A DNA stretch of 64,000 nt, taken from Lentilitoribacter sp. Alg239-R112 (GTDB lineage: Bacteria; Pseudomonadota; Alphaproteobacteria; Rhizobiales; Rhizobiaceae). Where the stretch lies: assembly GCF_900537175.1 (NCBI RefSeq), contig NZ_LS999833.1:558001-622000 (forward strand), written 5' to 3'. Shown piece after piece: positions 37,986 to 47,859 of this stretch. Each line of letters begins with the position of its first letter. The first letter of the stretch is position 1. The position numbers and the translations under genes are program-made. The notes beneath the pieces were generated by a model, which was given only the letters and a program-made list of their open reading frames with translations, had not been told where the DNA came from and did not search any database.

Positions 37986-38651
37986 ATGGTCAATCAAAGT
38001 GACAAGAACAAAAAAATTGGCATTTTGATCTCTGGCGGCGGCACAAATATGCAAGCGCTGGCACAGGCCTGCCTTGAGGCCGACTACCCTGCCGAGGTCA
38101 AACTCGTTATATCTGATAAAGCAGATGCTGGAGGGTTAGCGCGCGCTGAAAAACTGGGCATTCAAGCAATTGCCATCCCTCGCAAAGACTTTGACAGCAA
38201 AGCCGCACACGAGACTGCGATCCTTACAGCGCTTGGTGACGCCAATCTCGATTTTTTATGTCTTGCCGGGTATATGCGACTTTTATCAGAAGATTTCATC
38301 AAAGTCTGGCAGGGTCGGATGATCAATATTCACCCTTCGATACTGCCTCTATTTGCCGGACTTAATACACATCAGCGTGCGATTGATGCAGGTTGCCGCG
38401 TTCATGGTTGCTCGGTTCATTTTGTGACAGCGGGAATGGATGAAGGTCCGATTATCAGCCAAGCCATTGTGCCAATTCTGCCAGATGACAATGCAGATAC
38501 ACTTGCCGCACGGGTCATCAAAGTTGAACATCAATTATATCCAAGATGCCTTAAACTCTTAGCAAGTGGCGACGTAAAGATGGATGATCATGAACGTGCT
38601 ATCTTTGGTAAAAATATCAAAATAGATGCTGATCAACAATTGATTTCTTAA
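37986..38651 (+). CDS. purN: Phosphoribosylglycinamide formyltransferase
   Basis: Transfers the formyl group from 10-formyl-THF to GAR; 221 residues. Motifs are GILISGGGTNMQALAQAC, LDFLCLAGYMRLLS and the active site NIHPSILPLFAGLNTH with Asn and His, then VHGCSVHFVTAGMDEGPII with the catalytic Asp. It lies in the purM operon. Confidence 0.96.
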   Translation: MVNQSDKNKKIGILISGGGTNMQALAQACLEADYPAEVKLVISDKADAGGLARAEKLGIQAIAIPRKDFDSKAAHETAILTALGDANLDFLCLAGYMRLLSEDFIKVWQGRMINIHPSILPLFAGLNTHQRAIDAGCRVHGCSVHFVTAGMDEGPIISQAIVPILPDDNADTLAARVIKVEHQLYPRCLKLLASGDVKMDDHERAIFGKNIKIDADQQLIS

Positions 38652-38827
38652 CTCACCTCCGTCACGAAAGTTGCGCACTACGCAATAAAACTCATATTTT
38701 CTCTGTATATCTACATTAAACCGGACTATTATTTCAATTTTTGCACTAAACAATATTAGTTTTGCATAATTGACCGTGACTGTATCAAGTCCTTATTGTT
38801 CTTCCATCATGATCAGAAAAGGAATGG

Positions 38828-39778
38828 ATGATGAGTTGGAACCCCGCACTTGAACCGCATTGCCCCACCACCGAGAATGCTGACAGTATTGAGACAATCA
38901 TCGTCCCACGCACACGCGATATCGGCGAGTTTGAAGTACGGCGCGCGCTTCCGGCGGCTGGTCGACGAATGGTCGGACCATTCGTATTTTTTGATCAGGT
39001 TGGGCCGGCAGAATTTCTAACAGGACAAGGTATTGATGTGCGCCCTCACCCGCATATCGGCCTTGCAACAGTGACCTATCTTTTTGATGGTGAATTCCAG
39101 CATCGCGACAGCCTTGGCACAAATCAGATGATCAAACCTGGCGAAGTTAACTGGATGGTATCTGGCAACGGCGTCACACATTCTGAACGGACCAGTGAAG
39201 CGACCCGTCTTGGAAAATCAAACCTATTTGGTATCCAAACATGGGTTGGATTACCCGAACAACACGAAGATGATCCAGCAAGTTTTGAACACCGGTCGGA
39301 AGAAGCCCTACCCTTCCTGCAAAGCGAGGGTAAAGAAGTTCGCCTTATTTTAGGCGATGCATGGGGTGAACACGCACCAGTTTCAACCTTTTCAGAGATG
39401 TTTTACGCTGACGCAATACTCGAACCACATGCGCAAATCCCGTTACCTGACAATCATGAAGATCGCGGTTTGTTTATAGTATCCGGCAGCGTGGAGGTGG
39501 CAGGACAAAGTTTTGAAAAAGGCCAGATGATGGTGTTTAGACCGCAAGATAAAATCACCATCAAAGCAGGATTAATTGGCGCGCGATTTATTCTGCTAGG
39601 TGGCGAAACACTCAATGGGCCCCGACATATCTGGTGGAATTTTGTATCCTCTTCGAAAGACAAGATAGAAGCTGCAAAACAAGCATGGATAGAAGGGGCT
39701 AAAAATGGATATAGTGAACAGGGACGTTTTCGATTACCACCCGGTGATGATCAAGAATTCATTCCCATTACGGTGTAG
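38828..39778 (+). CDS. Pirin-family protein
   Basis: A bicupin protein of 316 residues. The N-terminal cupin has the metal-binding pattern DVRPHPHIGLATVTYLFDGE with a His-rich cluster and GEVNWMVSGNGVTHSERT. The C-terminal cupin is around LFIVSGSVEVAGQSFEKGQM. Family members act as quercetinases or redox-linked regulators. The start may be 38828 or the adjacent ATG at 38831. A frameshifted acetyltransferase gene follows after 14 bp. Confidence 0.88.
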   Translation: MMSWNPALEPHCPTTENADSIETIIVPRTRDIGEFEVRRALPAAGRRMVGPFVFFDQVGPAEFLTGQGIDVRPHPHIGLATVTYLFDGEFQHRDSLGTNQMIKPGEVNWMVSGNGVTHSERTSEATRLGKSNLFGIQTWVGLPEQHEDDPASFEHRSEEALPFLQSEGKEVRLILGDAWGEHAPVSTFSEMFYADAILEPHAQIPLPDNHEDRGLFIVSGSVEVAGQSFEKGQMMVFRPQDKITIKAGLIGARFILLGGETLNGPRHIWWNFVSSSKDKIEAAKQAWIEGAKNGYSEQGRFRLPPGDDQEFIPITV

Positions 39779-39792
39779 TTACAGGAAATAAT

Positions 39793-40072
39793 ATGGAAAT
39801 CACACTTGAAGAAAACGGCACAAATGGACGATATGTGCATGTTTTTGATAATGGTTCAGAAGCAGAACTTAATTTTCAACTTCGTCATAATGTAATGATT
39901 ATTAATCATGTTGGCGTTCCCACCCAGCATCGCAATCATGGCCTTGCGGCAAAACTGGTGAAAAAAAGCGATAGAAGATGCAAAGGAAAAACAGTTAAAA
40001 GTTCAACCTGTCTGTCCCTATGCCGCGGCTCAGTTTCGCCGCCATCCCGAATGGTCTGATCTTCTACAATAG
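39793..40072 (+). pseudogene. Small GNAT acetyltransferase (YjdJ-like) with a frameshift in an A7 run
   Basis: The first 58 codons match a YjdJ/GNAT-like protein (VMIINHVGVPTQHRNHGLAA, then KLVKK). After the A7 run at 39961-39967 the frame goes wrong and stops at 40059 with a non-family tail. Dropping one A restores AIEDAKEKQLKVQPVCPYAA then AQFRRHPEWSDLLQ and a stop at 40070-40072, exactly the family ending. It is a recent frameshift, slippage-tolerant expression, or an assembly error; the sequence cannot decide. The gene is 14 bp after the pirin gene, so probably cotranscribed. Confidence 0.8.
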
Positions 40073-40136
40073 ACTGACATATTCCTACAACATCGTAGTA
40101 AAACGCCGAGCACTAAGTGTTATTGATTAATCGTCA

Positions 40137-40164
40137 AAGCCTCTCCAATTTCTCAGAGAGGCTT
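40137..40164. terminator. Bidirectional terminator
   Basis: AAGCCTCTC (40137-40145) pairs with GAGAGGCTT (40156-40164) with a 10-nt loop, followed by CATTTTGGTTT. It separates the convergent pirin/acetyltransferase unit and the gene ending at 40180. Confidence 0.75.
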
Positions 40165-40179
40165 CATTTTGGTTTATTA

Positions 40180-40611
40180 TCACATTTGCAAAATCATATG
40201 CGGTTGACCATCAGAGGTTTTATCACTGCTCTGACCATTATCATTGAGCGTAACGTTAACTCTTGATCTAAAATTGCTCATACCTTCAAATTTCACCACA
40301 TCAACGGGCACATCAAATTTGATAGTAAGCCCATAGCGATTTTCCTTTGATAGCTTCTGCAAGCCAACAATTTCGCCTTCAAATGCCTGTCCCAGATAGG
40401 TTCCGCGAACCGCATCGCCAAGTGCATAGGGCACAGGCGCACTGTTACCTGCAATGGCATGTAGCGTATTCCAATCTCTGTACCCAAGCTGATTAGCAAG
40501 CGTTTCCAATGACTTGCTATGGGATATAACATGACCTTCACTCGCCAAAGAACGGCGTAAGGCTTTAGCCTGAGTTTTCAATTCGTCTATTGTGTAATGC
40601 TGATTATGCAT
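40180..40611 (-). CDS. Glyoxalase-related domain protein
   Basis: A 143-residue protein whose N-terminal half (YTIDELKTQAKALRRSLASE, SHSKSLETLANQLGYRDWNTL) is the helical domain found in proteins named glyoxalase superfamily or glyoxalase-related. The C-terminal half is beta-rich (VRGTYLGQAFEGEIVGLQ). There is no recognisable catalytic residue set, and the function is unknown. It is transcribed alone. The 195-bp gap upstream shows nothing notable. Confidence 0.6.
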   Translation of the reverse strand: MHNQHYTIDELKTQAKALRRSLASEGHVISHSKSLETLANQLGYRDWNTLHAIAGNSAPVPYALGDAVRGTYLGQAFEGEIVGLQKLSKENRYGLTIKFDVPVDVVKFEGMSNFRSRVNVTLNDNGQSSDKTSDGQPHMILQM

Positions 40612-40806
40612 TTCATACCTCTTTCAAGTATGACAGAAAAAGCTGGTGCTCGCATTGCCAACGGACTGTCCAAATTTGAAAGTCGGTTGCATATTAGATA
40701 CTGAACTTCACCATGGCATAAACCAGCGAGCGGCAGGCATCAGCGACCCTACAATTGCTAAATAGGTTATGTTAAGATGGATATCAAGGGGTAGGGATTT
40801 CTGAAA

Positions 40807-41352
40807 ATGAATAAAGAGATCATTGAAACAAAGCGGTTGCGATTGAGACGGTGGCAGATGGGTGATTTGATTTACCTCGTTCCATTACTGACTGATATCG
40901 ATGTCATGAAATTTAGCGCCCATGGCCCGCTTCGCCCCACAGAACTAGAAACATGGCTCCAGAACACAATTGCACAAACATCTGCCAAAACCTCTTTTGG
41001 AATGCGGGCTATTGAGCGCAAATCAGACAATATTGTGATCGGATATGTCAATATTTCAAAGGATTTAGATAGAATAGAACCGGGTGATGTTGAACTGGGG
41101 TTACGCTTAGCCAAAGAATATTGGCAACGCGGACATGCTTATGAGGCGGCAACCGCAATGATTAATCTAGCCTTCGAAGATAAGACCATTTCAAGGGTCG
41201 TTGGAATTGTTGACCCAAGTAATGTGACATCAATCAACTGGCTCAAAAAACTAGGGATGACATTCGAGCGCGACATAGAGTTCGAAGGTTACGACCATCC
41301 CGACCATCTGTATACCATGTTGGCCATAGCCCCGTCCTTACCTACATCCTAA
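40807..41352 (+). CDS. GNAT-family N-acetyltransferase (RimJ/RimL-like)
   Basis: A 181-residue acetyltransferase of the RimL group. It starts ETKRLRLRRWQMGDL; the acetyl-CoA region is around LGLRLAKEYWQRGHAYEAAT, followed by VVGIVDPSNVTSINWLKKLG. The acceptor may be a ribosomal protein N-terminus or a small amine; this cannot be decided. It is a single gene and converges on the sterol-desaturase gene. Confidence 0.85.
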   Translation: MNKEIIETKRLRLRRWQMGDLIYLVPLLTDIDVMKFSAHGPLRPTELETWLQNTIAQTSAKTSFGMRAIERKSDNIVIGYVNISKDLDRIEPGDVELGLRLAKEYWQRGHAYEAATAMINLAFEDKTISRVVGIVDPSNVTSINWLKKLGMTFERDIEFEGYDHPDHLYTMLAIAPSLPTS

Positions 41353-41403
41353 AAATATCTCAATTGACGTTCTACAGATCTCTTCTAGGTAATCCTGCTA
41401 CTC

Positions 41404-42384
41404 TTACTTACTCATGAACTGTTTTCGCCGCTCCTTCATACGATCATTTGCAGCCGATGTTCCATCATGGAATGACCCGAATAATTTGTCCCATGGGATT
41501 TCCAGTGAACCATAATTACACTCGAAATAACGATGATGCATCTGGTGATGAAATGTACCAAGTTTCAATCGATTTTCATCTTTAATAACAAGACCTTCGA
41601 ACCCGGTGTGGGTTGTTGCTGCCGTAAGCGAATAATACTGCAAATGAAAAAGAATGTGCACAGGGTGGGCAGCTACGATCCAATGGATCAGGACTGTTCC
41701 AAAATAGATGATATGTTCGACCGGATGCATGGACAGTCCAGACCAAGGCCCGACATTAATATTTCGGTGATGCAGAGAATGGATATGTTTATATAAAAAA
41801 GGCACGTGCAACAGTCGGTGAATCCAGTAGAAATAAAAACTTTCCCAAACCGGGATCAATAAGAACAAAACCACAAACCAAACAGGATGATCTGCCCACA
41901 TCAGCATCGGCGCATAGCCATTGGCCATGGCCCAGAACATGAGCACTTCATAAGCTGTCCAGACCAACACTCCACTACCCAATGTCCAAAACATATTGTC
42001 TTTAATCTGACCACCCAAAGTAAATTGCTTACCGTCTTTCATCAGGGGTCGTGGATCATATTTCAACCGCTGCCCCTGTTTGGTGAAAGTGTAGAAATAT
42101 AAGTGCAGTCCACCTGCAACAAGCGACATCAAAACCAAATTTCGGATGTACATTTCAGCGATCCACCCGATCGCGAATGTCCTGACGTCCTCTATCGGTG
42201 GCTGAAACCAATAGAAAGATACAAATGCTATCCCGACGATAATCAGTTTTTCCGTGATCAAAAACCAGGAATTCCAAACCCAGGTCATCATATCTAATGG
42301 CCTGAGCGGCCACGTGAAGAATGGAGATACTTTTATTGGAACAGCGGGAACATGGTTCCAGCCTTTCAAAGGTTCGTTAGACAT
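41404..42384 (-). CDS. Sterol desaturase / fatty acid hydroxylase family protein
   Basis: A membrane di-iron enzyme of 326 residues. The histidine motifs are HRLLH, HSLHHRN and HHQMHHRYFECNYG, with another His in GLSMHPVEH. About four membrane segments surround them. Family members hydroxylate or desaturate lipids such as ornithine lipids, carotenoids or sterols. It is divergent from a LysR gene, its likely regulator. The substrate is unknown. Confidence 0.88.
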   Translation of the reverse strand: MSNEPLKGWNHVPAVPIKVSPFFTWPLRPLDMMTWVWNSWFLITEKLIIVGIAFVSFYWFQPPIEDVRTFAIGWIAEMYIRNLVLMSLVAGGLHLYFYTFTKQGQRLKYDPRPLMKDGKQFTLGGQIKDNMFWTLGSGVLVWTAYEVLMFWAMANGYAPMLMWADHPVWFVVLFLLIPVWESFYFYWIHRLLHVPFLYKHIHSLHHRNINVGPWSGLSMHPVEHIIYFGTVLIHWIVAAHPVHILFHLQYYSLTAATTHTGFEGLVIKDENRLKLGTFHHQMHHRYFECNYGSLEIPWDKLFGSFHDGTSAANDRMKERRKQFMSK

Positions 42385-42489
42385 AAGATCACCTCAAGCT
42401 TGAATTGCCTTGCAAACAAATTTGACAGATTAGCATTCATATGAAAAACAGTTTATTTGCTGTAACTAAATCTGAAAATCAGAGGTAAA

Positions 42490-43413
42490 ATGTTGATATC
42501 ACTTAGAGCCATGGAGTATTTCACCGCTGTTATACGTCACGGCAGCATTGCCAAAGCCGCTGTTGAGTTGAATATTGCAGCATCTGCGGTATCCACAGCG
42601 ATAGATCAGGTTGAAGCTTCTTTTGACCTAACGCTGATCACACGGCAGCGTTCTCGCGGTATTAAAGCAAATGCAAACGGGCTAGCAGTTGCTCGAAAAT
42701 TCGAACGATTATTGGAAGATTATCGATCTGTAATTGCAGAAGGCGCCGACCTGAAACAGGCACTAAGCGGTAATTTACGCATAGGCTACTATGCGCCGAT
42801 TGCACCAGCATTTTTACCAAAAATCCTGTCATCATTCGTGCCGAAAACCAACGACATCTCTCTCGACATTGAGGAGTGTGATAATGATAGCGCTCAAAAC
42901 GGACTGCTAAATGGTCAATATGATGTTATCTTGTTTGTCAGCGAAGGTGCCCGCCCCTCGATTGAATTTGACATATTGGTTGAAGCGCCAGCTTATTGCC
43001 TTCTATACGAATCTCACTCATTGGCGACAAGAAGCAGCGTCACTATAGCTGAGATTGCACGCGAGCCACTTGTCGTTTTAAAACGTCCTGTCGCGTCAAC
43101 TTACTATCAAAATCTATTTGATGAACTTGGCCACGATCCCAAGATCGCTGCTTATGCAAATTCGACCGAGATGGTTCGCAGTCTTGTGGGAGCTGAACAT
43201 GGATGCGCCATACTTAACATGCTTCCGCAAACAGCAACCAGCTATGCTGGAGACAGGCTTGTTGGTTTGCCAATTTCCGACCCTTTGCCAGCTTTATCTC
43301 TGGCAATTGGATATGATAAAACACGACCTCGCCGACTGGTGCGGCATTTCGTCGAAGCTTGTCGAAAGCATTTTTCAATTGCTGGACCAGAACGCTGTAC
43401 CGTTGAGAGCTAA
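42490..43413 (+). CDS. LysR-family regulator
   Basis: A regulator of 307 residues. The winged HTH is MEYFTAVIRHGSIAKAAVEL with SAVSTAIDQVEASFDLTLITR, and the effector domain begins near GNLRIGYYAPIAPAFLPKIL. The initial ATG at 42490 follows AGAGGTAAA. It is divergent from the sterol-desaturase-family gene, 105 bp apart, which it may control. Confidence 0.85.
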   Translation: MLISLRAMEYFTAVIRHGSIAKAAVELNIAASAVSTAIDQVEASFDLTLITRQRSRGIKANANGLAVARKFERLLEDYRSVIAEGADLKQALSGNLRIGYYAPIAPAFLPKILSSFVPKTNDISLDIEECDNDSAQNGLLNGQYDVILFVSEGARPSIEFDILVEAPAYCLLYESHSLATRSSVTIAEIAREPLVVLKRPVASTYYQNLFDELGHDPKIAAYANSTEMVRSLVGAEHGCAILNMLPQTATSYAGDRLVGLPISDPLPALSLAIGYDKTRPRRLVRHFVEACRKHFSIAGPERCTVES

Positions 43414-43439
43414 TAAGCATTTACCGCTTACGGCGCGCT

Positions 43440-44522
43440 CTATTCCAGATTTTCAATCAGAACCTTGTGTGCGGCACCCAAGCCTGACCGAGTATGGGAA
43501 AATTTATTATCGCTTTTTAGCCAGCGAAGCGTACTTAAATATGAGTTTCCGGTGAAATTACGCTCGATAATAGTGATATCGCGTACTGGGTCTATCAGCA
43601 TAAAATGACCACCATAGCCATCGGTCCAGATCCTGCCATTTTTGCTATCTAACCACCACAAATACCCAGCACCATCATAGACTGTATATTTTATATGATT
43701 ATCCGTTAGATCACTATGTTGTGCAGTTGAAAGCGCGATCCAATCTTGCGAAACGATTTGTTTTCCGTTCCACCTCCCACCTTGCGCAATCATAGCGCCA
43801 ATTCGAGCAAAATCGCGCGTACTTAGATACATATAATATTGCAAATGAAGAGTGTTTTTGCTCGGCCAGAACCAAGGGTCTCCCATAATAACGTTATCGG
43901 CGTTAAAATCCTGCATACCTAATGGCTTGGCTAAATAGGTATCCATAAATATGCCAATCTGATAACCGGTTTCCTGTGTGAAGATTGTGCCCAACGCATT
44001 GGCATCAAAATTGTTTGAGAAAAAATATTCATTCGGCTTATGTTGTCCGCGCTTCGGACGATCTGTAATCTGGCTGTCATGTTCACCAGCAGCAGGAAGA
44101 TAAATACCTGACCGAAACATCAAAAGATCACGAATAGTTGCTGTTTTTTCTTGTTCAGTCAGAGGCGTTACTTCATCAATTGCCAATTCATGAAGAGTTT
44201 TGTCCAAATCAATGAGGCCTTTATCGACTGCGATACCATAAAGAATACTCAAAACTGACTTCCGCATGGAGTGTGTGTTCATAATTAAGTCAATTGGCCC
44301 ATCTTCAAAGATGACTTTTTCTCCTCTCAATATCATTCTGGAGCGTATTCGGTCCCCCGCTTTAGGTGCAGGCCAAACAGCCTCGATAGCATCTGAATTG
44401 AACTTCGCACGATCCAGCTCTGTTTGACTGGCCGGCTCTGGATTTGAAACCCGAGGCAATGCTGCAATAACAACCACCGCAATGAGAATGAACATGGAAG
44501 AAAAAAACACACGTTTTAGCAT
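43440..44522 (-). CDS. Serine hydrolase of the beta-lactamase/esterase family (class C-like)
   Basis: A secreted or membrane-anchored hydrolase of 360 residues. A hydrophobic N-terminus (residues 5-22) acts as a signal or anchor. The SxxK catalytic pair is Ser85-Lys88 in NTHSMRKSVLS; a Tyr motif is likely in KYTVYDGAGYLWW, and GGHFMLIDP is in the place of the KTG-like strand. The family includes beta-lactamases, D-amino peptidases and esterases; the substrate is not evident. The ATG at 44522 was chosen over one 18 bp upstream. It overlaps nothing and converges on the LysR gene. Confidence 0.82.
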   Translation of the reverse strand: MLKRVFFSSMFILIAVVVIAALPRVSNPEPASQTELDRAKFNSDAIEAVWPAPKAGDRIRSRMILRGEKVIFEDGPIDLIMNTHSMRKSVLSILYGIAVDKGLIDLDKTLHELAIDEVTPLTEQEKTATIRDLLMFRSGIYLPAAGEHDSQITDRPKRGQHKPNEYFFSNNFDANALGTIFTQETGYQIGIFMDTYLAKPLGMQDFNADNVIMGDPWFWPSKNTLHLQYYMYLSTRDFARIGAMIAQGGRWNGKQIVSQDWIALSTAQHSDLTDNHIKYTVYDGAGYLWWLDSKNGRIWTDGYGGHFMLIDPVRDITIIERNFTGNSYLSTLRWLKSDNKFSHTRSGLGAAHKVLIENLE

Positions 44523-44694
44523 GACGAAACACCCTATCACTTATTGTTCCACCTATATTGGATGTGCATCAGTTGATTACAATGAAGGATTTTAAATAGA
44601 TGCGGCATATTGGTAATACGCCCTATTATGCATGTCATTGACAGACAGTCAGCGTATGATAAATCCGACCTGATTTACTGAGTTAGGAAGAAAC

Positions 44695-44991
44695 ATGATT
44701 AGACATATCGCTTTGTTTAGTGCGAAAGACCCAAAACATATCGATCTTATTGCGAAAACCTTGGCTGGATATTCTAAGATTCCGGGTGTTAAAAATTTTG
44801 AAGTTGGCAAAAACCGCAAGATAGACGCACTCGAAAACGATGTGGATGTCATCCTTCATGCACAATTCGAAACCGAAGCCGATTTAGATGCCTATAAAGC
44901 ACATCCTATTTATTTAAATGGTATTGAAGTGGTTCGGCCAATTCGAGAGCTTAGAATTGCAGTTGATTATGATAGCTCAGATATTGTGTGA
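44695..44991 (+). CDS. Dabb (stress-responsive A/B barrel) domain protein
   Basis: A 98-residue protein with the dimeric alpha/beta-barrel pattern: MIRHIALFSAKDP at the first strand, VDVILHAQFETEADLDAYKA in the middle and HPIYLNGIEVVRPIRELRI at the end. The ATG follows TTAGGAAGAAAC. Some members are stress proteins or small cyclases; the specific role is unknown. A strong terminator follows. Confidence 0.8.
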   Translation: MIRHIALFSAKDPKHIDLIAKTLAGYSKIPGVKNFEVGKNRKIDALENDVDVILHAQFETEADLDAYKAHPIYLNGIEVVRPIRELRIAVDYDSSDIV

Positions 44992-45056
44992 TATTAGAAG
45001 GGCTGAATATGTCAGAAATTCTGACCCGGCAACTTACTAAACAATTCAATAAAATT

Positions 45057-45090
45057 GGGGCTGGCAGTATATTGAAATACTGCCAGCCCC
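45057..45090. terminator. Bidirectional terminator, 14-bp stem
   Basis: GGGGCTGGCAGTAT (45057-45070) pairs perfectly with ATACTGCCAGCCCC (45077-45090) around ATTGAA. AT-rich tails with T-runs are on both strands (ATAATTTTG on plus, AATTTTATT on minus). It ends both the Dabb gene and the chemoreceptor gene. Confidence 0.9.
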
Positions 45091-45116
45091 ATAATTTTGT
45101 AGCTTAATCTATATAA

Positions 45117-47300
45117 TTAAGCTGCGTATTGGGCTGCTTCAGCTTGCGCTTGGGCTTGTCCATTCAGTTTGAAGGCTGAAATCATGCGAGACAGGTTGTT
45201 TACATCTTCGGCAGTACGATGCGTAACAGCAGTTGATTCCTCAACCATAGCAGCGTTCTGTTGTGTAACCTGATCCATTTGAGATACAGCGGTATTGACT
45301 TCTTTGATACCTGCAAGCTGTTCGCTTGCAGCACGTGCAATCATGCTGATTTTCTCATTCACGTTAGTCACATGAACCGAGATATGCTCCAAAGATTCGC
45401 CTGTTGCTTTAACAAGTTCCACGCCGTTTTCTACTTCCACACTGGATTTAGAAATAAGCTCTTTGATTTGCTTAGCAGCATCAGCAGCGCGTTGAGCAAG
45501 CTCACGAACTTCCTGAGCTACAACCGCAAAGCCTTTACCAGCTTCACCAGCACGAGCCGCTTCAACACCAGCATTAAGCGCTAGAAGGTTAGTTTGGAAT
45601 GCGATCTCATCAATAACATTGATAATGTTGGATATCTCAGAAGAAGCCTTCTCGATACCTTCCATTGCAGACACAGCATTTTTAACCACAACACTTGAAT
45701 TGTCGGTATCAACTTTGGCTTGATTTGCCATCTCAGCTGCTTCTGTAGCACTTGAAGATGTCTCTTGCACAGTTGATGTGATTTCCTCAAGAGCCGCAGA
45801 TGTTTCTTCCAATGACGCGGCTTGTTGTTCAGTACGTCGAGAAAGATCATCAGATGATGACATCATTTCCTTTGAATTTTCTTCAATGGATTTTGTACCA
45901 TTTGCGATATTCAACAATGTGTCGTGAATTTTTGAAATAGAGTCATTGAAGTCTACACGCAAGCCATCCATTTCAGATGTGAACGGGCTTGAAATATCGA
46001 GCGTCAGATCACCATCAGCAAGTTTTTTCAGATTGCGGCCTAGCTCATCAACAGCAGCTTGAATTTTATCAGCTTCAATCTTCTGCCTTTGCTCACGATC
46101 GGCACGCTCTTCTTCTGTCATGTTGCGTTCTTCAGCAGCTTGAGCTTCAATTTTTACTTTCTCAATAGCCGCTTCTTTGAAGACCAACAACGCATCTGCC
46201 ATCTTACCAATTTCATCTCGCTGACCTAGTGCAGGCACTTCGACCTCCATATCACCACCAGCAAGTTTGTTCATGCTATTGGTCATATTGACAATTGGTC
46301 TGGAAATCATGCGACCAATGAAGAATGCAAGAACTGCACCAAGAACAATTGCGATGACAGAAACAATAGCCGCTGTCATTTTTGAATTCTCAATACTTGC
46401 TGTCGCTCTTGGACCAAGCTCATCCTGGAGTGCTTTATTATCAAGCTTTAGCTGTTCTGTTGCATCAGCCATTTTTGGCCCTAAAACATCCAATGTGCCT
46501 TTGATAAGACCATTTCGAGTATTGATGATGCCAACAACTTGATTAAATGCCACTTTGTACTCATTGGCTAGACCAACGACATTATTCGCCAATTTACGAC
46601 GAGTAGGATTTTGCAATTCGGCTAGCAATTTCCCGGAAATATCCTCGAAATCGGCAAGTTCTTTGTTAGCGCGATCTGCACTTGCTTGCGTGTTGTCGAC
46701 AAGAAACTTACTGGAATAAAGGCGTGCCAACAATAAGCTCCGCAAATCAGTTCCGGCATGGAAACTGGCCGATGCATCATTATCGGCATATGCGCTTTCC
46801 ATGATTTTGGTAAGGTCTTTTTCTGCCAAAGGACCAAATGTATTAAGCTGGTCCACCACCGCATTTCGTTGTTTAACCAATTCAGTGACCTGATTAAACG
46901 TATCCTGATAAATTGTGATGGATTCTTTAGCTTCATTCATAGTTTCAATTGCGTCTGGACGCGTAAATAGCGATTGACCTTCATCAATCAACTTAGCTGT
47001 CACCGCAATTCTATCACGCACTTTTTGCGCAGATTCTTCTGTATTTTTGAGAATAAAGTCTTTTGCATAAAGACGCGCTGTCAATAAGTTAGCCTGAATA
47101 CGACCCAGTTGGTTGGTTTGAATTGCATAGCTGCGATATTGCTTAAAGTTACTATCGGCTCCTGACAGGCCGGAATAGCTAAAGGAAGCAACGACAATAA
47201 GGAATAATAGAGTTACAGCTGAACCGAGAGCAACCTTCGTGCCCACCTTGATATTGTTCAGCGAAAACCCGCCTTTGGCTTTAGGTTTGTTTGGTTTCAT
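45117..47300 (-). CDS. Methyl-accepting chemotaxis protein with helical bimodular sensor
   Basis: A chemoreceptor of 727 residues. Membrane segments lie at about 21-43 and 310-332 and enclose a ~265-residue all-helical periplasmic region with an internally repeated pattern (NLLTARLYAKDFILKNTEES and LLLARLYSSKFLVDNTQASA), as in HBM sensors. HAMP (about 333-390) and a second HAMP-like segment precede the signalling hairpin, whose tip reads DEIAFQTNLLALNAGVEAAR. No CheR-tethering pentapeptide is at the C-terminus (ends AEAAQYAA). No chemotaxis genes are adjacent. HBM receptors often sense carboxylates; this is not proven here. Confidence 0.92.
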   Translation of the reverse strand: MKPNKPKAKGGFSLNNIKVGTKVALGSAVTLLFLIVVASFSYSGLSGADSNFKQYRSYAIQTNQLGRIQANLLTARLYAKDFILKNTEESAQKVRDRIAVTAKLIDEGQSLFTRPDAIETMNEAKESITIYQDTFNQVTELVKQRNAVVDQLNTFGPLAEKDLTKIMESAYADNDASASFHAGTDLRSLLLARLYSSKFLVDNTQASADRANKELADFEDISGKLLAELQNPTRRKLANNVVGLANEYKVAFNQVVGIINTRNGLIKGTLDVLGPKMADATEQLKLDNKALQDELGPRATASIENSKMTAAIVSVIAIVLGAVLAFFIGRMISRPIVNMTNSMNKLAGGDMEVEVPALGQRDEIGKMADALLVFKEAAIEKVKIEAQAAEERNMTEEERADREQRQKIEADKIQAAVDELGRNLKKLADGDLTLDISSPFTSEMDGLRVDFNDSISKIHDTLLNIANGTKSIEENSKEMMSSSDDLSRRTEQQAASLEETSAALEEITSTVQETSSSATEAAEMANQAKVDTDNSSVVVKNAVSAMEGIEKASSEISNIINVIDEIAFQTNLLALNAGVEAARAGEAGKGFAVVAQEVRELAQRAADAAKQIKELISKSSVEVENGVELVKATGESLEHISVHVTNVNEKISMIARAASEQLAGIKEVNTAVSQMDQVTQQNAAMVEESTAVTHRTAEDVNNLSRMISAFKLNGQAQAQAEAAQYAA

Positions 47301-47859
47301 TTTGATTGCACTCGCATAACGAATGTAAGGAATATTTCAGCACCGATGATAGCGTTCCAACACTATATAAGTAGCAAAAGTCGGATACAGCTATTGCACG
47401 TTGTTCAAAGAACTAGCTGCCCGCTCCAAGGGCTTGATCGAAACAAGTCAAGCTCCTTAGTGAAATCCATCCCCACATGGATTTATATAAACATGCCTTG
47501 AGGCGTCAGCCGTGCTTCATGCAATACATAGGATAAGGCATATGCATGCTAGTAATTCACGGTAAATGAATGATTAATTGAATTGGCGAGTAATCATACC
47601 GATAGATATGTAATTGATATATAAAGATAATATGTAAATTTTTAACAAATTTTCTACAACTAAAAAGAGTGCGGTTGCGCAACCCTCGCGCGTAGTGCGA
47701 ATCCAGACACCAATTATCCTGGGCAAACCGCTAAGTTATTAGATAAAAACGCTTAAACGCATAATGCAGATATTATAATCAAAATTAGAATGCGCCACAT
47801 TCAGCTTGAAAATCTGTGATCATTTTGCGAGTGAATTATCGCCCCTCATCTACATTTTT
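47301..47859. other. 559-bp non-coding gap upstream of the chemoreceptor gene
   Basis: AT-rich, with no credible gene. Two inverted repeats are visible: AAATCCAT (47463-47470) with ATGGATTT (47477-47484), and the 12-bp palindrome GGTTGCGCAACC near 47674-47685. The stretch probably holds the chemoreceptor promoter and the 3' region of the molybdopterin-enzyme gene. Confidence 0.5.
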
